IMG/VR virus record: IMGVR_UViG_3300003322_000706 | Location: 1-28,412 of that record | DNA length: 28,412 nucleotides | Origin: a virus | Strand: one strand, 5' to 3' | Shown: positions 7,145 to 14,765 of the stretch, one piece after another | Position numbering within the stretch: position 1 is the stretch's first letter | How the letters are laid out: each line of letters begins with the position of its first letter | Program-made: the position numbers and the translations under genes | Notes under the pieces: model-generated | Seen by the model: only the letters and a program-made list of their open reading frames with translations | Told to the model about the DNA's origin: nothing | The model's database searches: none

Positions 7145-7185
7145 CATTTTACCGAGTCTCCAATGCTAGCCTCGGCTGGCATTTC

Positions 7186-7210
7186 GCCGCTCTGACCGAG
7201 CGGCTTTTTT
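7186..7210 (+). terminator. Second intrinsic terminator upstream of late genes
   Basis: GCCGCTC (7186-7192) pairs with GAGCGGC (7198-7204) around TGACC and is followed by six T. Two strong terminators within 90 bases, just ahead of the late operon, suggest tight blocking that is relieved by antitermination. Confidence 0.8.
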
Positions 7211-7225
7211 ATTCTGGGGTATGCA

Positions 7226-7360
7226 ATGAGGCTACCGCGATTCCGCCGCCAAGTCGACCACATGGCGCTTGCGCTCCTCTTCGGCGCTGCGGTGGCCACG
7301 GCCTTGGCATGTGTGGTCCTGGCCGAGCTTGCCCCAATCATCGAGCGGATAGCTGCATAG
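7226..7360 (+). CDS. Small single-pass membrane protein
   Basis: A short frame of 44 residues. The N-terminus is basic (MRLPRFRRQ) and is followed by one hydrophobic helix at about residues 13-33 (MALALLFGAAVATALACVVL), then a short tail ending ERIAA. This gives a positive-inside single-pass topology. It starts 16 bases after the second terminator and ends two bases before the HNH gene, so it would be the first gene of the late operon. The ribosome binding site is weak (CTGGGG at 7215-7220). Function unknown; small membrane proteins are common next to packaging genes. A lone holin-like role cannot be excluded, but no endolysin is nearby. Confidence 0.5.
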   Translation: MRLPRFRRQVDHMALALLFGAAVATALACVVLAELAPIIERIAA

Positions 7361-7362
7361 GT

Positions 7363-7794
7363 ATGGCGCGAAGGGCGAAGTCGATCTGTCGCTCGGCAGG
7401 ATGCAACGTGCTGCTCGATGCACCAGGCTATTGTGTGAAGCACCTGCGTGCGACGCGAAAGGAGCAGGACCGCGAGCGTGGAAGCGCCCAGGAGCGCGGC
7501 TATACAAGCGCCTGGACGAAAGCACGAGGGCACTACCTCCGGAAGCATCCGCTGTGCGAATATTGCCGGCGCGCCGACCTCGTCGTGGCGGCGACGGTAG
7601 TTGACCATATCATTCCGCACCGTCTTAAGGAGGCGGTCGACAGCGGCGATGAGGCCAGGATCGCTCTGGCACGCGAGCGATTCTGGAATTCAAATAATTG
7701 GCAGTCGCTATGTAAGCAGTGTCACGACAGTGTGAAGCAGTCGGAGGAAAGGATGGTTACGGCCACCCAATCTGGCATAGGGGTAGGGGGATAA
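7363..7794 (+). CDS. HNH endonuclease
   Basis: A 143-residue HNH nuclease of the kind encoded beside terminase genes in cos-type, HK97-like phages, where it assists specific DNA cleavage during packaging. Features in order: an N-terminal cysteine cluster (C9, C14, C24 with H27), C65-x2-C68 (CEYC), the catalytic VVDHIIPHR with D81-H82, then NNWQSLCKQCHD with C117-x2-C120-H121. The start MARRAKSICR at 7363 matches the usual family start; an upstream in-frame ATG at 7309 lies inside the preceding small gene and adds unlikely sequence. The downstream neighbour is the small terminase, which supports a packaging role. Confidence 0.9.
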   Translation: MARRAKSICRSAGCNVLLDAPGYCVKHLRATRKEQDRERGSAQERGYTSAWTKARGHYLRKHPLCEYCRRADLVVAATVVDHIIPHRLKEAVDSGDEARIALARERFWNSNNWQSLCKQCHDSVKQSEERMVTATQSGIGVGG

Positions 7795-7880
7795 AAATCT
7801 CTATGGAAACGTTCCTCGAAAACCGGCTGCTCAAGCTTTTTTTTACTTCCACAAAATTTAAGTTTCGGATCGATTGCTAA

Positions 7881-8285
7881 ATGGCAAGAAACCGCACCCC
7901 GACGAACGTGCTTGAAATGCGCGGGGCCTACAAAAAAAATCCGCAGCGCAAACGTGTCGACGAGCCCGAGGTGGTCGCCGGCATTGGTGATGCGCCGGAC
8001 TACTTCAGCCCCGAACAAGCAGACGCCTGGAACGTCATTGTCAAGCAGTGTCATGTGGGCGTGCTGTGCCATGCCGATGGGATTGCTGTCGAGATCGCCG
8101 CTGTTTTGCTGGCGCAATTCCGTGCGGATCCAATCGAAATGGCCGGCGCGAAGCTGGCGCGCCTGGATTCTTTGCTCGCCCGATTCGGGATGACTCCAGC
8201 CGACCGCTCCAAGGTCACTGGCGCCAAAAAACGAGAGGATGCAAACCCCTTCGCCAAGCTCGTCAAACAGAAGGGCGCTGCATGA
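7881..8285 (+). CDS. terS: Terminase small subunit, P27 family
   Basis: A 134-residue DNA-recognition subunit of the packaging motor. It has the typical P27-family N-terminus MARNRTPTNVLEMRGAYKKN, then APDYFSPEQADAWNVIV and a long helical middle, and it ends with a basic tail (KKREDANPFAKLVKQK). The length fits the family. The start ATG has no strong Shine-Dalgarno sequence. The 86 bases upstream include an eight-T run (7837-7844) and hold no gene. It is followed after five bases by the large subunit. Confidence 0.88.
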   Translation: MARNRTPTNVLEMRGAYKKNPQRKRVDEPEVVAGIGDAPDYFSPEQADAWNVIVKQCHVGVLCHADGIAVEIAAVLLAQFRADPIEMAGAKLARLDSLLARFGMTPADRSKVTGAKKREDANPFAKLVKQKGAA

Positions 8286-8290
8286 GTTAG

Positions 8291-9994
8291 ATGGAACATC
8301 CCCATGTCAATGCAGCCAACAAATATGCCAAGGACGTCGTCGCCGGCAAAGTGGTGGCCTGCAAATGGGTACAGTTGGCGTGCAAACGCCATTTAGATGA
8401 TCTGATTGCGAATAAGTCGCAGCGGTCGAAATACATTTTTGATGCTGATGCTGCCGAGATCGTCTGTCAGTTCATCGAAATGCTTCCCCATACGAAGGGA
8501 AAGTGGGGGCAAAAAAAGGAACTGATCACGCTGCAGTCCTGGCAGTCGTTCATTTTCTGCACAATATTCGGGTGGAAGCACCGGGTCAAAAAGACGAAAT
8601 GCGGGCGACGTCGATTTCGTAAGGCGTATATCGCTGTCCCTAGGAAGAATGGAAAGTCCATCATCGCCGCTGGGATCGGTCTGTTCATGTTTGCTGCCGA
8701 TGGCGAGTTCGGCGCAGAAGTGTATTCCGGTGCGACGACCGAAAAGCAGGCATGGGAAGTGTTTCGGCCGGCGAAGCAGATGGTCGAGCGCACGCCGGAG
8801 CTGCGCGAGCTAATCGGCGCCGAGGTATGGGCGAAGATGCTGGTCACGCCGCAGGACGGCAGCAGGTTTGAGCCAGTCATCGGTAAGCCGGGCGACGGTG
8901 CTTCTCCGTCATGCGCGATCGTGGACGAATACCACGAGCACGATACGTCGGACCTGGTCGACACGATGGAAACCGGCATGGGCTCGCGCGACCAGCCATT
9001 GATGGTCGAGATCACCACGGCTGGGTTTAATATCGCCGGCCCATGTTATGACCAGGAACTGGATTGCAAGAAGGTCCTGGAGGGCGTCCTCGAAGATGAT
9101 GAGCTTTTCGCCATCATCTATACGATTGACGAACAGGATGCATGGGACGATCCAAAGTCGTTGCGAAAGGCGAATCCCAACATGGGGATCTCGGTGGATG
9201 CAGACTTTCTGCTTAGCCAGCAGCGCCAGGCAGTAAATAGTGCTTCGAAGCAGACGCGCTTTAAGACCAAGCATCTGAACGTCTGGTGTTCGGCGAAATC
9301 GGCCTGGTTGAATATCCTGGACTGGAACAAATGCGCCGACTTTTCCTTGCGGCCAGAGCAGTTCAAGGATTGCGAAAACTGGGTGACGCTGGATCTGGCA
9401 AGTACATCGGACGTCTGCGTAGTGATGCAGGTTTTCAAAAAGCGGATCGATAACAAGGATCATTACTACCTGTTTGGCAAGTATTTTTTGCCCGAAAACG
9501 CGATAGAGAATGATCCAAAAAATCGGGACGCCTATCGAAAATGGGTGATCGAGGGCTTCCTTGAGCAGCACGAGGGCGCCGAAATCGATTATGACTTGGT
9601 CCGCGAGTATGTTGAGGGAACGCTGGCCGAATACCAGCCGACAGAGGTCGCCTTCGATCCCTGGCGCGCCGCACACATGGCGCAGCAGTTAATGAAGGAT
9701 GGTGCTGAACTCGTTGAGTTCCGGCAGACCGTCCAGAACATGAGCTTGCCGATGAAGGAATTGGAAAGCGCAGTCAAAGCGGGGCGATTACACCACGATG
9801 GAAATCCGGTGCTGACCTGGATGGCATCGAACGTGGTTGCAAAAGTGGATGCGAAGGACAACATCTACCCGCGAAAAGAAAAGCCTGAATTAAAAATTGA
9901 CGGCATCGTCGCGGCGATCATGGGGATCGGGCGCGGCATGGCGGGTGATCAGAGCCCACAAATGCCGGACGATTACACACTTTTGGTGGTATGA
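8291..9994 (+). CDS. terL: Terminase large subunit (Terminase_1 / HK97-like)
   Basis: A 567-residue packaging ATPase and nuclease that pumps DNA into the prohead and cuts it. The ATPase domain shows the Walker A-like VPRKNGKS at about residues 115-122 and Walker B AIVDEYHEH at about 208-216, followed by the coupling segment MVEITTAGFN. The nuclease domain begins near residue 365 with the first acidic residue in VTLDLASTSD, a second in TEVAFDPWRAAHM (about 455) and a third in LKIDGIVAAIMG (about 537). Length and order match the family. The start ATG at 8291 lies five bases past the small-subunit stop with a weak ribosome binding site, so translation may be coupled. Confidence 0.95.
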   Translation: MEHPHVNAANKYAKDVVAGKVVACKWVQLACKRHLDDLIANKSQRSKYIFDADAAEIVCQFIEMLPHTKGKWGQKKELITLQSWQSFIFCTIFGWKHRVKKTKCGRRRFRKAYIAVPRKNGKSIIAAGIGLFMFAADGEFGAEVYSGATTEKQAWEVFRPAKQMVERTPELRELIGAEVWAKMLVTPQDGSRFEPVIGKPGDGASPSCAIVDEYHEHDTSDLVDTMETGMGSRDQPLMVEITTAGFNIAGPCYDQELDCKKVLEGVLEDDELFAIIYTIDEQDAWDDPKSLRKANPNMGISVDADFLLSQQRQAVNSASKQTRFKTKHLNVWCSAKSAWLNILDWNKCADFSLRPEQFKDCENWVTLDLASTSDVCVVMQVFKKRIDNKDHYYLFGKYFLPENAIENDPKNRDAYRKWVIEGFLEQHEGAEIDYDLVREYVEGTLAEYQPTEVAFDPWRAAHMAQQLMKDGAELVEFRQTVQNMSLPMKELESAVKAGRLHHDGNPVLTWMASNVVAKVDAKDNIYPRKEKPELKIDGIVAAIMGIGRGMAGDQSPQMPDDYTLLVV

Positions 9995-9995
9995 C

Positions 9996-10151
9996 ATGAA
10001 CGCACTCACCTATAACCTGTCGCTACTGGCCGGACTGGCTCTAATTGGCGCAGGCCTCGCCTTGGTTAGCGTACCGGCAGCGCTGGTAGCGGTTGGTGTG
10101 TTGGTGATCAGCTTGACGCTTTTCGGCGCACATATCGCACGGAAACGCTAA
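9996..10151 (+). CDS. Small two-helix membrane protein
   Basis: A 51-residue hydrophobic protein with two predicted membrane helices, about residues 8-27 and 29-46, and a basic C-terminus (HIARKR). The start is set at ATG 9996, one base after the terminase stop; a longer reading from 9897 would lie inside the terminase gene. The portal start follows directly after its stop. Small membrane proteins of unknown role often lie between terminase and portal genes in HK97-like phages. Confidence 0.65.
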   Translation: MNALTYNLSLLAGLALIGAGLALVSVPAALVAVGVLVISLTLFGAHIARKR

Positions 10152-11741
10152 ATGTTCCTATCTGCACCCAGCGCCGACAATGGCGACCGCTCGCCGTGGG
10201 GTTCGTTCTGGTTTAATCCGGTCCCATTCAACGGGATGAATGTAACGGCTGACTCTTCGCTCCAGTTGACCGCTGTATATGCCTGCGTTCGCTACTTGGC
10301 CTATACCGTGGCCAAGCTGCCGTTCGTGCTTTACGAAGAGCGCGAAGATGGTGGAAAAACGAAGATCAAGAAGCATTGGCTCTATCGGCTGTTCGCCAGG
10401 CGCCCAAATGAATTCCAAAATCCTTCGGAATTCCGTGCGATGATGCAAGGGCATTTGTCTTTGCGTGGTAATGCATTTGCCTGCATTTTTGGGAACGGTC
10501 GCGGAGAAGTCACTGATCTGATCCCCATTCATCCAGACCGGGTGACGGTGGAGATCCTGACTGATACGAACTGGCGCTTCCGCATCAAGAACAATGACGG
10601 TAGCGAGACATTGGTCGCGCGCCAGAACATGTTCCACCTGAAGGGGCTTTCTGGTGACGGCATCCTCGGGTACAGCCCGATTCAATTGGCCAGGAACGCT
10701 CTGGCCGGTGCCATCGCCGCCCAGAATTATGGGACTCGATACTTCCAAAACGATGCCGCTCCGACTGGTGGCTGGATTGAACATCCGACGCATTTTAAGG
10801 ATGCTGAAGCACGACGACTGTGGTCTGAATCCTGGCAGGAGCAGCAGGGGGGTAAGAACAAGGGCAAGGTGGCTGTGCTCGAATATGGATTGAAATATCA
10901 CCCGGGCGTGCCAATCAGTAATGGCGATGCACAGTTCATCGAAGCTCGCAAATACTCGGTTTCGGACATCGCGCGCCTCTTCGGTGTCCGGCCTCACAAG
11001 ATCGGTGACCTTGAAAAAGCTACATTCTCGAACATTGAGATGCAATCGCTGGACTCGGTCTGCGACGATATAGAGCCATGGGTCGACTGCTGGGAGGAGG
11101 CGATCCGGTTCATGTTCATCGATCACGACGACGATACGCTGCAGGTCGAATTTCCCCTGATTTCGCTATTGCGTGGCGATTCCGCTGCGCGCTCCCAGTA
11201 TTACAACAAGGGAATTACTGGCGGCTGGCTAACGCGCAATGAGGCGCGGATCGCCGAATCGTTCAATCCTTTGCCCGGATTGGATGATCCGCTTCGGCCG
11301 CTGAACATGATCAGCGATAGCGCTGCGGATGAAGAAGATGAAGAAATTGAGACCGGTGCCGCACTTCCGGTGAACGCGAATCCAGATGACCCGCCGCCGG
11401 CGGCTCCGGATAAGAGCAAGTCAAAAAAGCCCGCTGAGGCGGGCTTTTTTACGCCCGATCAAAGGCTCCTTGCGCTCGCTGGTGCCGCAGCAGAGCGGAT
11501 TGCGCGACGGGAGATTGAGGTTATGACGAAGGCTTATGCGGCCGGCGGCCCCGACGCTCTAGCGCGTGCATACGCGGCGCATTCGGCGTTTGTATCTGCG
11601 GCTCTCGGCGTCAGTTTGAAGAGTGCGCAGGCCTATTGCGAAGAACAATTGGCAAGCGTCGCTGGAACGCAAGGATTGAATAACGAGGAGCTGGCGGAGA
11701 TCGCCCGCTGCAAACTTGAACGACTCGCCATCAAAGGATAA
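10152..11741 (+). CDS. Portal protein, HK97 family, with C-terminal extension
   Basis: A 529-residue protein forming the dodecameric ring through which DNA enters and leaves the head. Family features are clear: SSLQLTAVYACVRYLAYTVA near the N-terminus, then LPFVLYEE, RRPNEFQNPSEFRAMMQGH, SLRGNAFACIFG, LIPIHPDRVTV and VRPHKIGDLEKATFSNIE. The core ends around residue 420, after an acidic and proline-rich linker. Residues 424-433 (SKKPAEAGFF) are encoded by a perfect terminator palindrome, after which about 96 more residues of Ala-rich helix continue. HK97-type portals are usually near 400-430 residues, so the last part looks like an extension acquired by loss of a stop codon or by fusion. Confidence 0.93.
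   Translation: MFLSAPSADNGDRSPWGSFWFNPVPFNGMNVTADSSLQLTAVYACVRYLAYTVAKLPFVLYEEREDGGKTKIKKHWLYRLFARRPNEFQNPSEFRAMMQGHLSLRGNAFACIFGNGRGEVTDLIPIHPDRVTVEILTDTNWRFRIKNNDGSETLVARQNMFHLKGLSGDGILGYSPIQLARNALAGAIAAQNYGTRYFQNDAAPTGGWIEHPTHFKDAEARRLWSESWQEQQGGKNKGKVAVLEYGLKYHPGVPISNGDAQFIEARKYSVSDIARLFGVRPHKIGDLEKATFSNIEMQSLDSVCDDIEPWVDCWEEAIRFMFIDHDDDTLQVEFPLISLLRGDSAARSQYYNKGITGGWLTRNEARIAESFNPLPGLDDPLRPLNMISDSAADEEDEEIETGAALPVNANPDDPPPAAPDKSKSKKPAEAGFFTPDQRLLALAGAAAERIARREIEVMTKAYAAGGPDALARAYAAHSAFVSAALGVSLKSAQAYCEEQLASVAGTQGLNNEELAEIARCKLERLAIKG
11423..11450. terminator. Terminator-like palindrome inside the portal reading frame
   Basis: AAAAAAGCCCGC (11423-11434) pairs perfectly over 12 bases with GCGGGCTTTTTT (11439-11450) around the loop TGAG. 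This is a textbook bidirectional intrinsic terminator, yet it is translated in frame. Under tight translation ribosomes would suppress it; otherwise it could reduce transcription of the protease and capsid genes. Confidence 0.8.
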
Positions 11742-11744
11742 GAC

Positions 11745-12773
11745 ATGCGCGGCTCTCTCATTCTCTCATCCCTGGCATCGCAGCCATGGGCGTTGGACAA
11801 GAATTATCTGGCCACCATGTCCGCGGTGCTGCATCGCTGGGCCGCTGGCCAGCCGGCTACGCCAGAAGCCATGGCCGAAGTTCAGGCTGCTCAAGCTGCG
11901 CGTGCGGCGCGCGCAAAGGCTGCCGCCAATGTCGGGGGCGGTATCATCGTCCTTCCACTTTATGGTGTGATGAGCCAGCGCGCCTCGATGGTCGACGATA
12001 TCTCCGGTAGTGGCGGCACGTCGACGCAAGCATTTTCGCAATCGCTACGTGCGGCGCTAGCCGACGACATGGTTGGCGGGATCATTCTGGACATCGACTC
12101 GCCAGGAGGTTCTGTCTTTGGCACTGCTGAACTGGCAGCAGAGATCATGAATGCGCGCGGCACGAAGCCAGTCTATGGTTTCGTGAATTCTATGTGTGCG
12201 TCGGCTGCCTATTGGGCGGGAAGCCAGTGCGAGCAGTTGTTCATCACGCCTGGAGGCCAAGCCGGCAGCCTCGGCGTGTACATGCAGCACGTCGACGAAT
12301 CGGCGGCGCTGGACCAGGAAGGCTACAAGATCAGCTTCATCTCGGCTGGCAAGTACAAGGTTGAAGGTAATAGCCTCGGACCACTGGATGAGGAAGCGCG
12401 GGCATTCCTGCAGAGCCAGGTTGATTCGTATTACCAGGCATTCACCTCGGCTGTGGCCAAGGGCCGCGCCGCGCCAGTCGCAACAGTGCGCGATGGCATG
12501 GGGCAGGGGCGCTGTCTGTTGGCTCAAGATGCGCTCGCCGCAGGCATGGTCGATGGAATTTGCACGTTTGATGATGTGATCTCGAAGATGCAGAAGGCGA
12601 TCAAATCGGCTACTGCGGCGCGCGCCGAAAGCGGTGCTCCGGCGGTCACGGCGGAACAAGCAGCGGCACCAATAGACGCTGCCGCACCCGAGTCGAATGA
12701 CGAATCCGCTCGTGCGTTACGCGCAGTTCGCATCGCAGCACGCCGCCGTGCCCTGGAGATCGCATCCGTCTAA
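11745..12773 (+). CDS. S49 family prohead protease (SppA-like)
   Basis: A 342-residue serine peptidase that matures the capsid, equivalent to lambda protein C. The core shows GIIVLPLYGVMSQR, then DIDSPGGSV (the oxyanion-hole glycines), the likely nucleophile S153 in MCASAAYW and the likely general base K203 in SAGKYKVEG, consistent with the S49 Ser-Lys dyad. The region after about residue 275 is Ala-rich and low complexity, then basic (RAVRIAARRRALEIASV); in related phages such a tail can act as scaffold. It lies between portal and capsid genes as expected. Confidence 0.9.
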   Translation: MRGSLILSSLASQPWALDKNYLATMSAVLHRWAAGQPATPEAMAEVQAAQAARAARAKAAANVGGGIIVLPLYGVMSQRASMVDDISGSGGTSTQAFSQSLRAALADDMVGGIILDIDSPGGSVFGTAELAAEIMNARGTKPVYGFVNSMCASAAYWAGSQCEQLFITPGGQAGSLGVYMQHVDESAALDQEGYKISFISAGKYKVEGNSLGPLDEEARAFLQSQVDSYYQAFTSAVAKGRAAPVATVRDGMGQGRCLLAQDALAAGMVDGICTFDDVISKMQKAIKSATAARAESGAPAVTAEQAAAPIDAAAPESNDESARALRAVRIAARRRALEIASV

Positions 12774-12786
12774 CAAGAATCAGTCT

Positions 12787-12840
12787 TGGGCCGGCACAGG
12801 CCCGCCGCCGTCAGTCCATTGATTGATGGCGCCCGGCCCA
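12787..12840 (+). other. Long-range stem in the capsid leader
   Basis: TGGGCCGG (12787-12794) is exactly complementary to CCGGCCCA (12833-12840), enclosing 38 bases that include the smaller inverted repeat CCAT/ATGG around TGATTG. It lies in the 143-base gap between protease and capsid genes, upstream of a terminator-like hairpin, and may be part of a structured leader. Confidence 0.5.
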
Positions 12841-12874
12841 TCGGTCGATATGTGCAACCCAGTAGCAATCAAGC

Positions 12875-12898
12875 GCCCGCCATCAAGCGGGCTTTTTT
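12875..12898 (+). terminator. Terminator-like hairpin just before the capsid gene
   Basis: GCCCGC (12875-12880) pairs with GCGGGC (12887-12892) around CATCAA, followed by six T. It ends 18 bases before the capsid start codon, so it either ends part of the upstream transcript or marks a processed 5' end for the capsid mRNA. Confidence 0.7.
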
Positions 12899-12916
12899 AT
12901 TTCTGAGGACAAAACC

Positions 12917-14218
12917 ATGAGCATTCGAATCCTGCAACAGAAAAAGGCGGCTGCGGTTGCCAAAGCCAAGCAAATCAACGATACCGCGAGCGCTGAAGAT
13001 CGCGATCTGACCGCCGACGAACTGGCGGCATATGATGCCGCAATGGCGGAGGTTTCCAGCCTGGAAGCGCGGATCAGCCGCGAACAGGCCATTGCCGCCG
13101 CCGAAGTATCGGAAGGCGTCCAGGTCGCTGAAGGCGCCCGCATCTCGGTCGAAGAAAACGTCGCGAAAGATCCCAAAGGCGGCTTCAACTTTGTCGGCGA
13201 ATTCATGAAGGCCGTCCACGGCGCCTCGCTGGCCAAGATCAATGGCGGCGGCGTCGACAAGCGGCTGCTGATCGGCGCTTCGGCTCCGAGCACCTTCGGC
13301 GGCGAGAGCAACGGCCAGGACGGTGGCTTCGTAATCCCGCCGCAGTTCAGCACTGAGATCTTCCAGTTGTCGTTGACCGACACCGCGCTGCTGCCGCTGA
13401 CCGACAACGTCGAAGTGACCGGCAATTCGATGGCCTTCCCGAAAGACGAGACCACCGCATGGGGCACCAACGGCATCCGCGCCTATTGGCAGGGCGAGGG
13501 CTCGGCCGCGACCGCGACCAAGCCGGTGCTGGGGCAATCCGTGCTGCGCCTAAAGAAACTGATGGCGTTGGTTCCTGTTTCCGATGAAATGCTGGAAGAC
13601 AGCTCAGCCATGGGCAGCTACCTGCCGAAGAAAATCGGCATGTCGATGCAGTGGAAGACCAACGAGGCAATCCTGAACGGCACCGGCGCCGGCCTTCCAC
13701 AGGGCGCACTGACCAGCGGTGCGGTCGTGGTCGTGGCCAAGGACTCCGGTCAGAGTACCGGCACCCTGTCCGCAACCAACCTGGCGAATATGGTCGCCCG
13801 CCTGCCTGAAGGTTCGTACGGCAACGCGGTGTGGCTGATTGCCCCCGACGTGCTGCCATACCTGTTCACCCTGACCCTGGGTAACTACCCGATCTATCTG
13901 CCGGCCGGCGCCAATGTCGGCGGTATCCAGGGCAGCCCTTACGGCATGCTGCTGGGCCGTCCGATCATCGTCACGCAACACGCCGCTGCGTTCAGCTCGC
14001 AGGGTGACGTTTCGCTGGTCGATCTGAGCTACTACCAGAGCATCACCAAGGCTGGCGGCATGCAAACGGCAACGTCGATGCACCTGTACTTCGACGCTGA
14101 CGCGACTGCGTTCCGGACGACCTTCCGCATGGACGGTCAGAGCAAGATCGCTGCGGCCATCTCCCAGGCCAAGGGCTCCAACAAGCTTTCCCCGTTCGTC
14201 CAGTTGGGCGCTCGCTGA
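12917..14218 (+). CDS. Major capsid protein, HK97 family
   Basis: A 433-residue shell protein of HK97 fold. The first hundred or so residues form a charged, coiled-coil delta/scaffold domain (QKKAAAVAKAKQINDTASAE and SSLEARISREQAIAAAE), normally removed by the prohead protease. The mature part includes GGFVIPPQFSTEIFQLSLTD, MAFPKDETTAWG, LKKLMALVPVSDEMLEDSSA, TNEAILNGTGAGLPQG and the C-terminal LVDLSYYQSITKAGGMQTAT. GAGGA lies upstream of the ATG as ribosome binding site. The gene is visibly richer in GC-ending codons than its neighbours, as expected for a highly expressed product. Confidence 0.95.
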   Translation: MSIRILQQKKAAAVAKAKQINDTASAEDRDLTADELAAYDAAMAEVSSLEARISREQAIAAAEVSEGVQVAEGARISVEENVAKDPKGGFNFVGEFMKAVHGASLAKINGGGVDKRLLIGASAPSTFGGESNGQDGGFVIPPQFSTEIFQLSLTDTALLPLTDNVEVTGNSMAFPKDETTAWGTNGIRAYWQGEGSAATATKPVLGQSVLRLKKLMALVPVSDEMLEDSSAMGSYLPKKIGMSMQWKTNEAILNGTGAGLPQGALTSGAVVVVAKDSGQSTGTLSATNLANMVARLPEGSYGNAVWLIAPDVLPYLFTLTLGNYPIYLPAGANVGGIQGSPYGMLLGRPIIVTQHAAAFSSQGDVSLVDLSYYQSITKAGGMQTATSMHLYFDADATAFRTTFRMDGQSKIAAAISQAKGSNKLSPFVQLGAR

Positions 14219-14226
14219 TGACAGCA

Positions 14227-14244
14227 GGGCGGCGCACGCCGCCC
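14227..14244 (+). other. Hairpin after the capsid gene, no U tract
   Basis: GGGCGGC (14227-14233) pairs with GCCGCCC (14238-14244) around GCAC, starting nine bases after the capsid stop. No run of T follows; the next bases are TCCA repeats. It is more likely an mRNA-stabilising or processing element than a terminator. Confidence 0.65.
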
Positions 14245-14274
14245 GTCCATCCATCCATTTACTGAGGAAAAGAC

Positions 14275-14721
14275 ATGAATCCGAATCTGAAAATGAGCGA
14301 TCGCACCGCGATTCTGGCGACCATGGATCCTGCCAGCGTGGCGGCCAGCACTGTGGTTTCCGCCTGGGTACCGGTTGCGAACTTCCATTCCATCGCAGCT
14401 CTGCTGCAAACTGGCGTCCTGGGCACGTCGGCGACGATCGATGCGAAACTGCGCCAAGCGACCGACGCATCCGGCACCAATGCCAAGGACGTCACTGGCA
14501 AAGCCATCACCCAGATCGTCAAGGCATCTGGCGACAACAAACAGGCAACCATCGAGGTGCGCGGCGAGGAGCTGGATGTCACCAACGGCTTTGCTTACGT
14601 CGCGTTGTCAGTGACCGTCGGTACTGCAGCGTCGATCTTCGGCGCGTCGATCTTCGGCGTGAATCCACGCTACGCTCCTGCCTCGGCCTTGAACCAGGCT
14701 GCAGTCGTCCAGCAAGTGTAA
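14275..14721 (+). CDS. Probable head decoration or capsid-associated protein
   Basis: A 148-residue protein directly after the capsid gene. It contains AWVPVANFHSIAALLQTGVL, then TSATIDAKLRQATDASGTNA, then a beta-rich segment with EVRGEELDV and AYVALSVTVGTAASIFGASI, and ends in an Ala-rich tail (NPRYAPASALNQAAVVQQV). I recall similar proteins after phage capsid genes but no firm function. Position, size and the flanking strong hairpins fit an abundant structural protein such as a decoration or cement protein. GAGGAAA precedes the ATG as ribosome binding site. A role in head-tail joining is an alternative. Confidence 0.6.
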   Translation: MNPNLKMSDRTAILATMDPASVAASTVVSAWVPVANFHSIAALLQTGVLGTSATIDAKLRQATDASGTNAKDVTGKAITQIVKASGDNKQATIEVRGEELDVTNGFAYVALSVTVGTAASIFGASIFGVNPRYAPASALNQAAVVQQV

Positions 14722-14727
14722 AACCTG

Positions 14728-14749
14728 GTGCCCGGCCCACGCCGGGCAC
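14728..14749 (+). other. Nine-base-pair hairpin after the decoration gene, no U tract
   Basis: GTGCCCGGC (14728-14736) pairs perfectly with GCCGGGCAC (14741-14749) around CCAC, six bases after the stop at 14721. Only two T follow, so intrinsic termination is unlikely; a stabilising or pausing hairpin is more plausible. Confidence 0.7.
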
Positions 14750-14765
14750 TTGCATGGAGTAGGAA

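Noticed and set aside
7795-7880. Possible cos site or terminator near the small terminase
   Set aside because: There is an eight-T run but only a very weak stem before it, and no recognisable cohesive-end sequence; ends cannot be placed from sequence alone.
10158-11126. 322-residue minus-strand frame under the portal gene
   Set aside because: Lies wholly inside a certain portal gene; no ribosome binding site or recognisable motif, a product of biased codon use.
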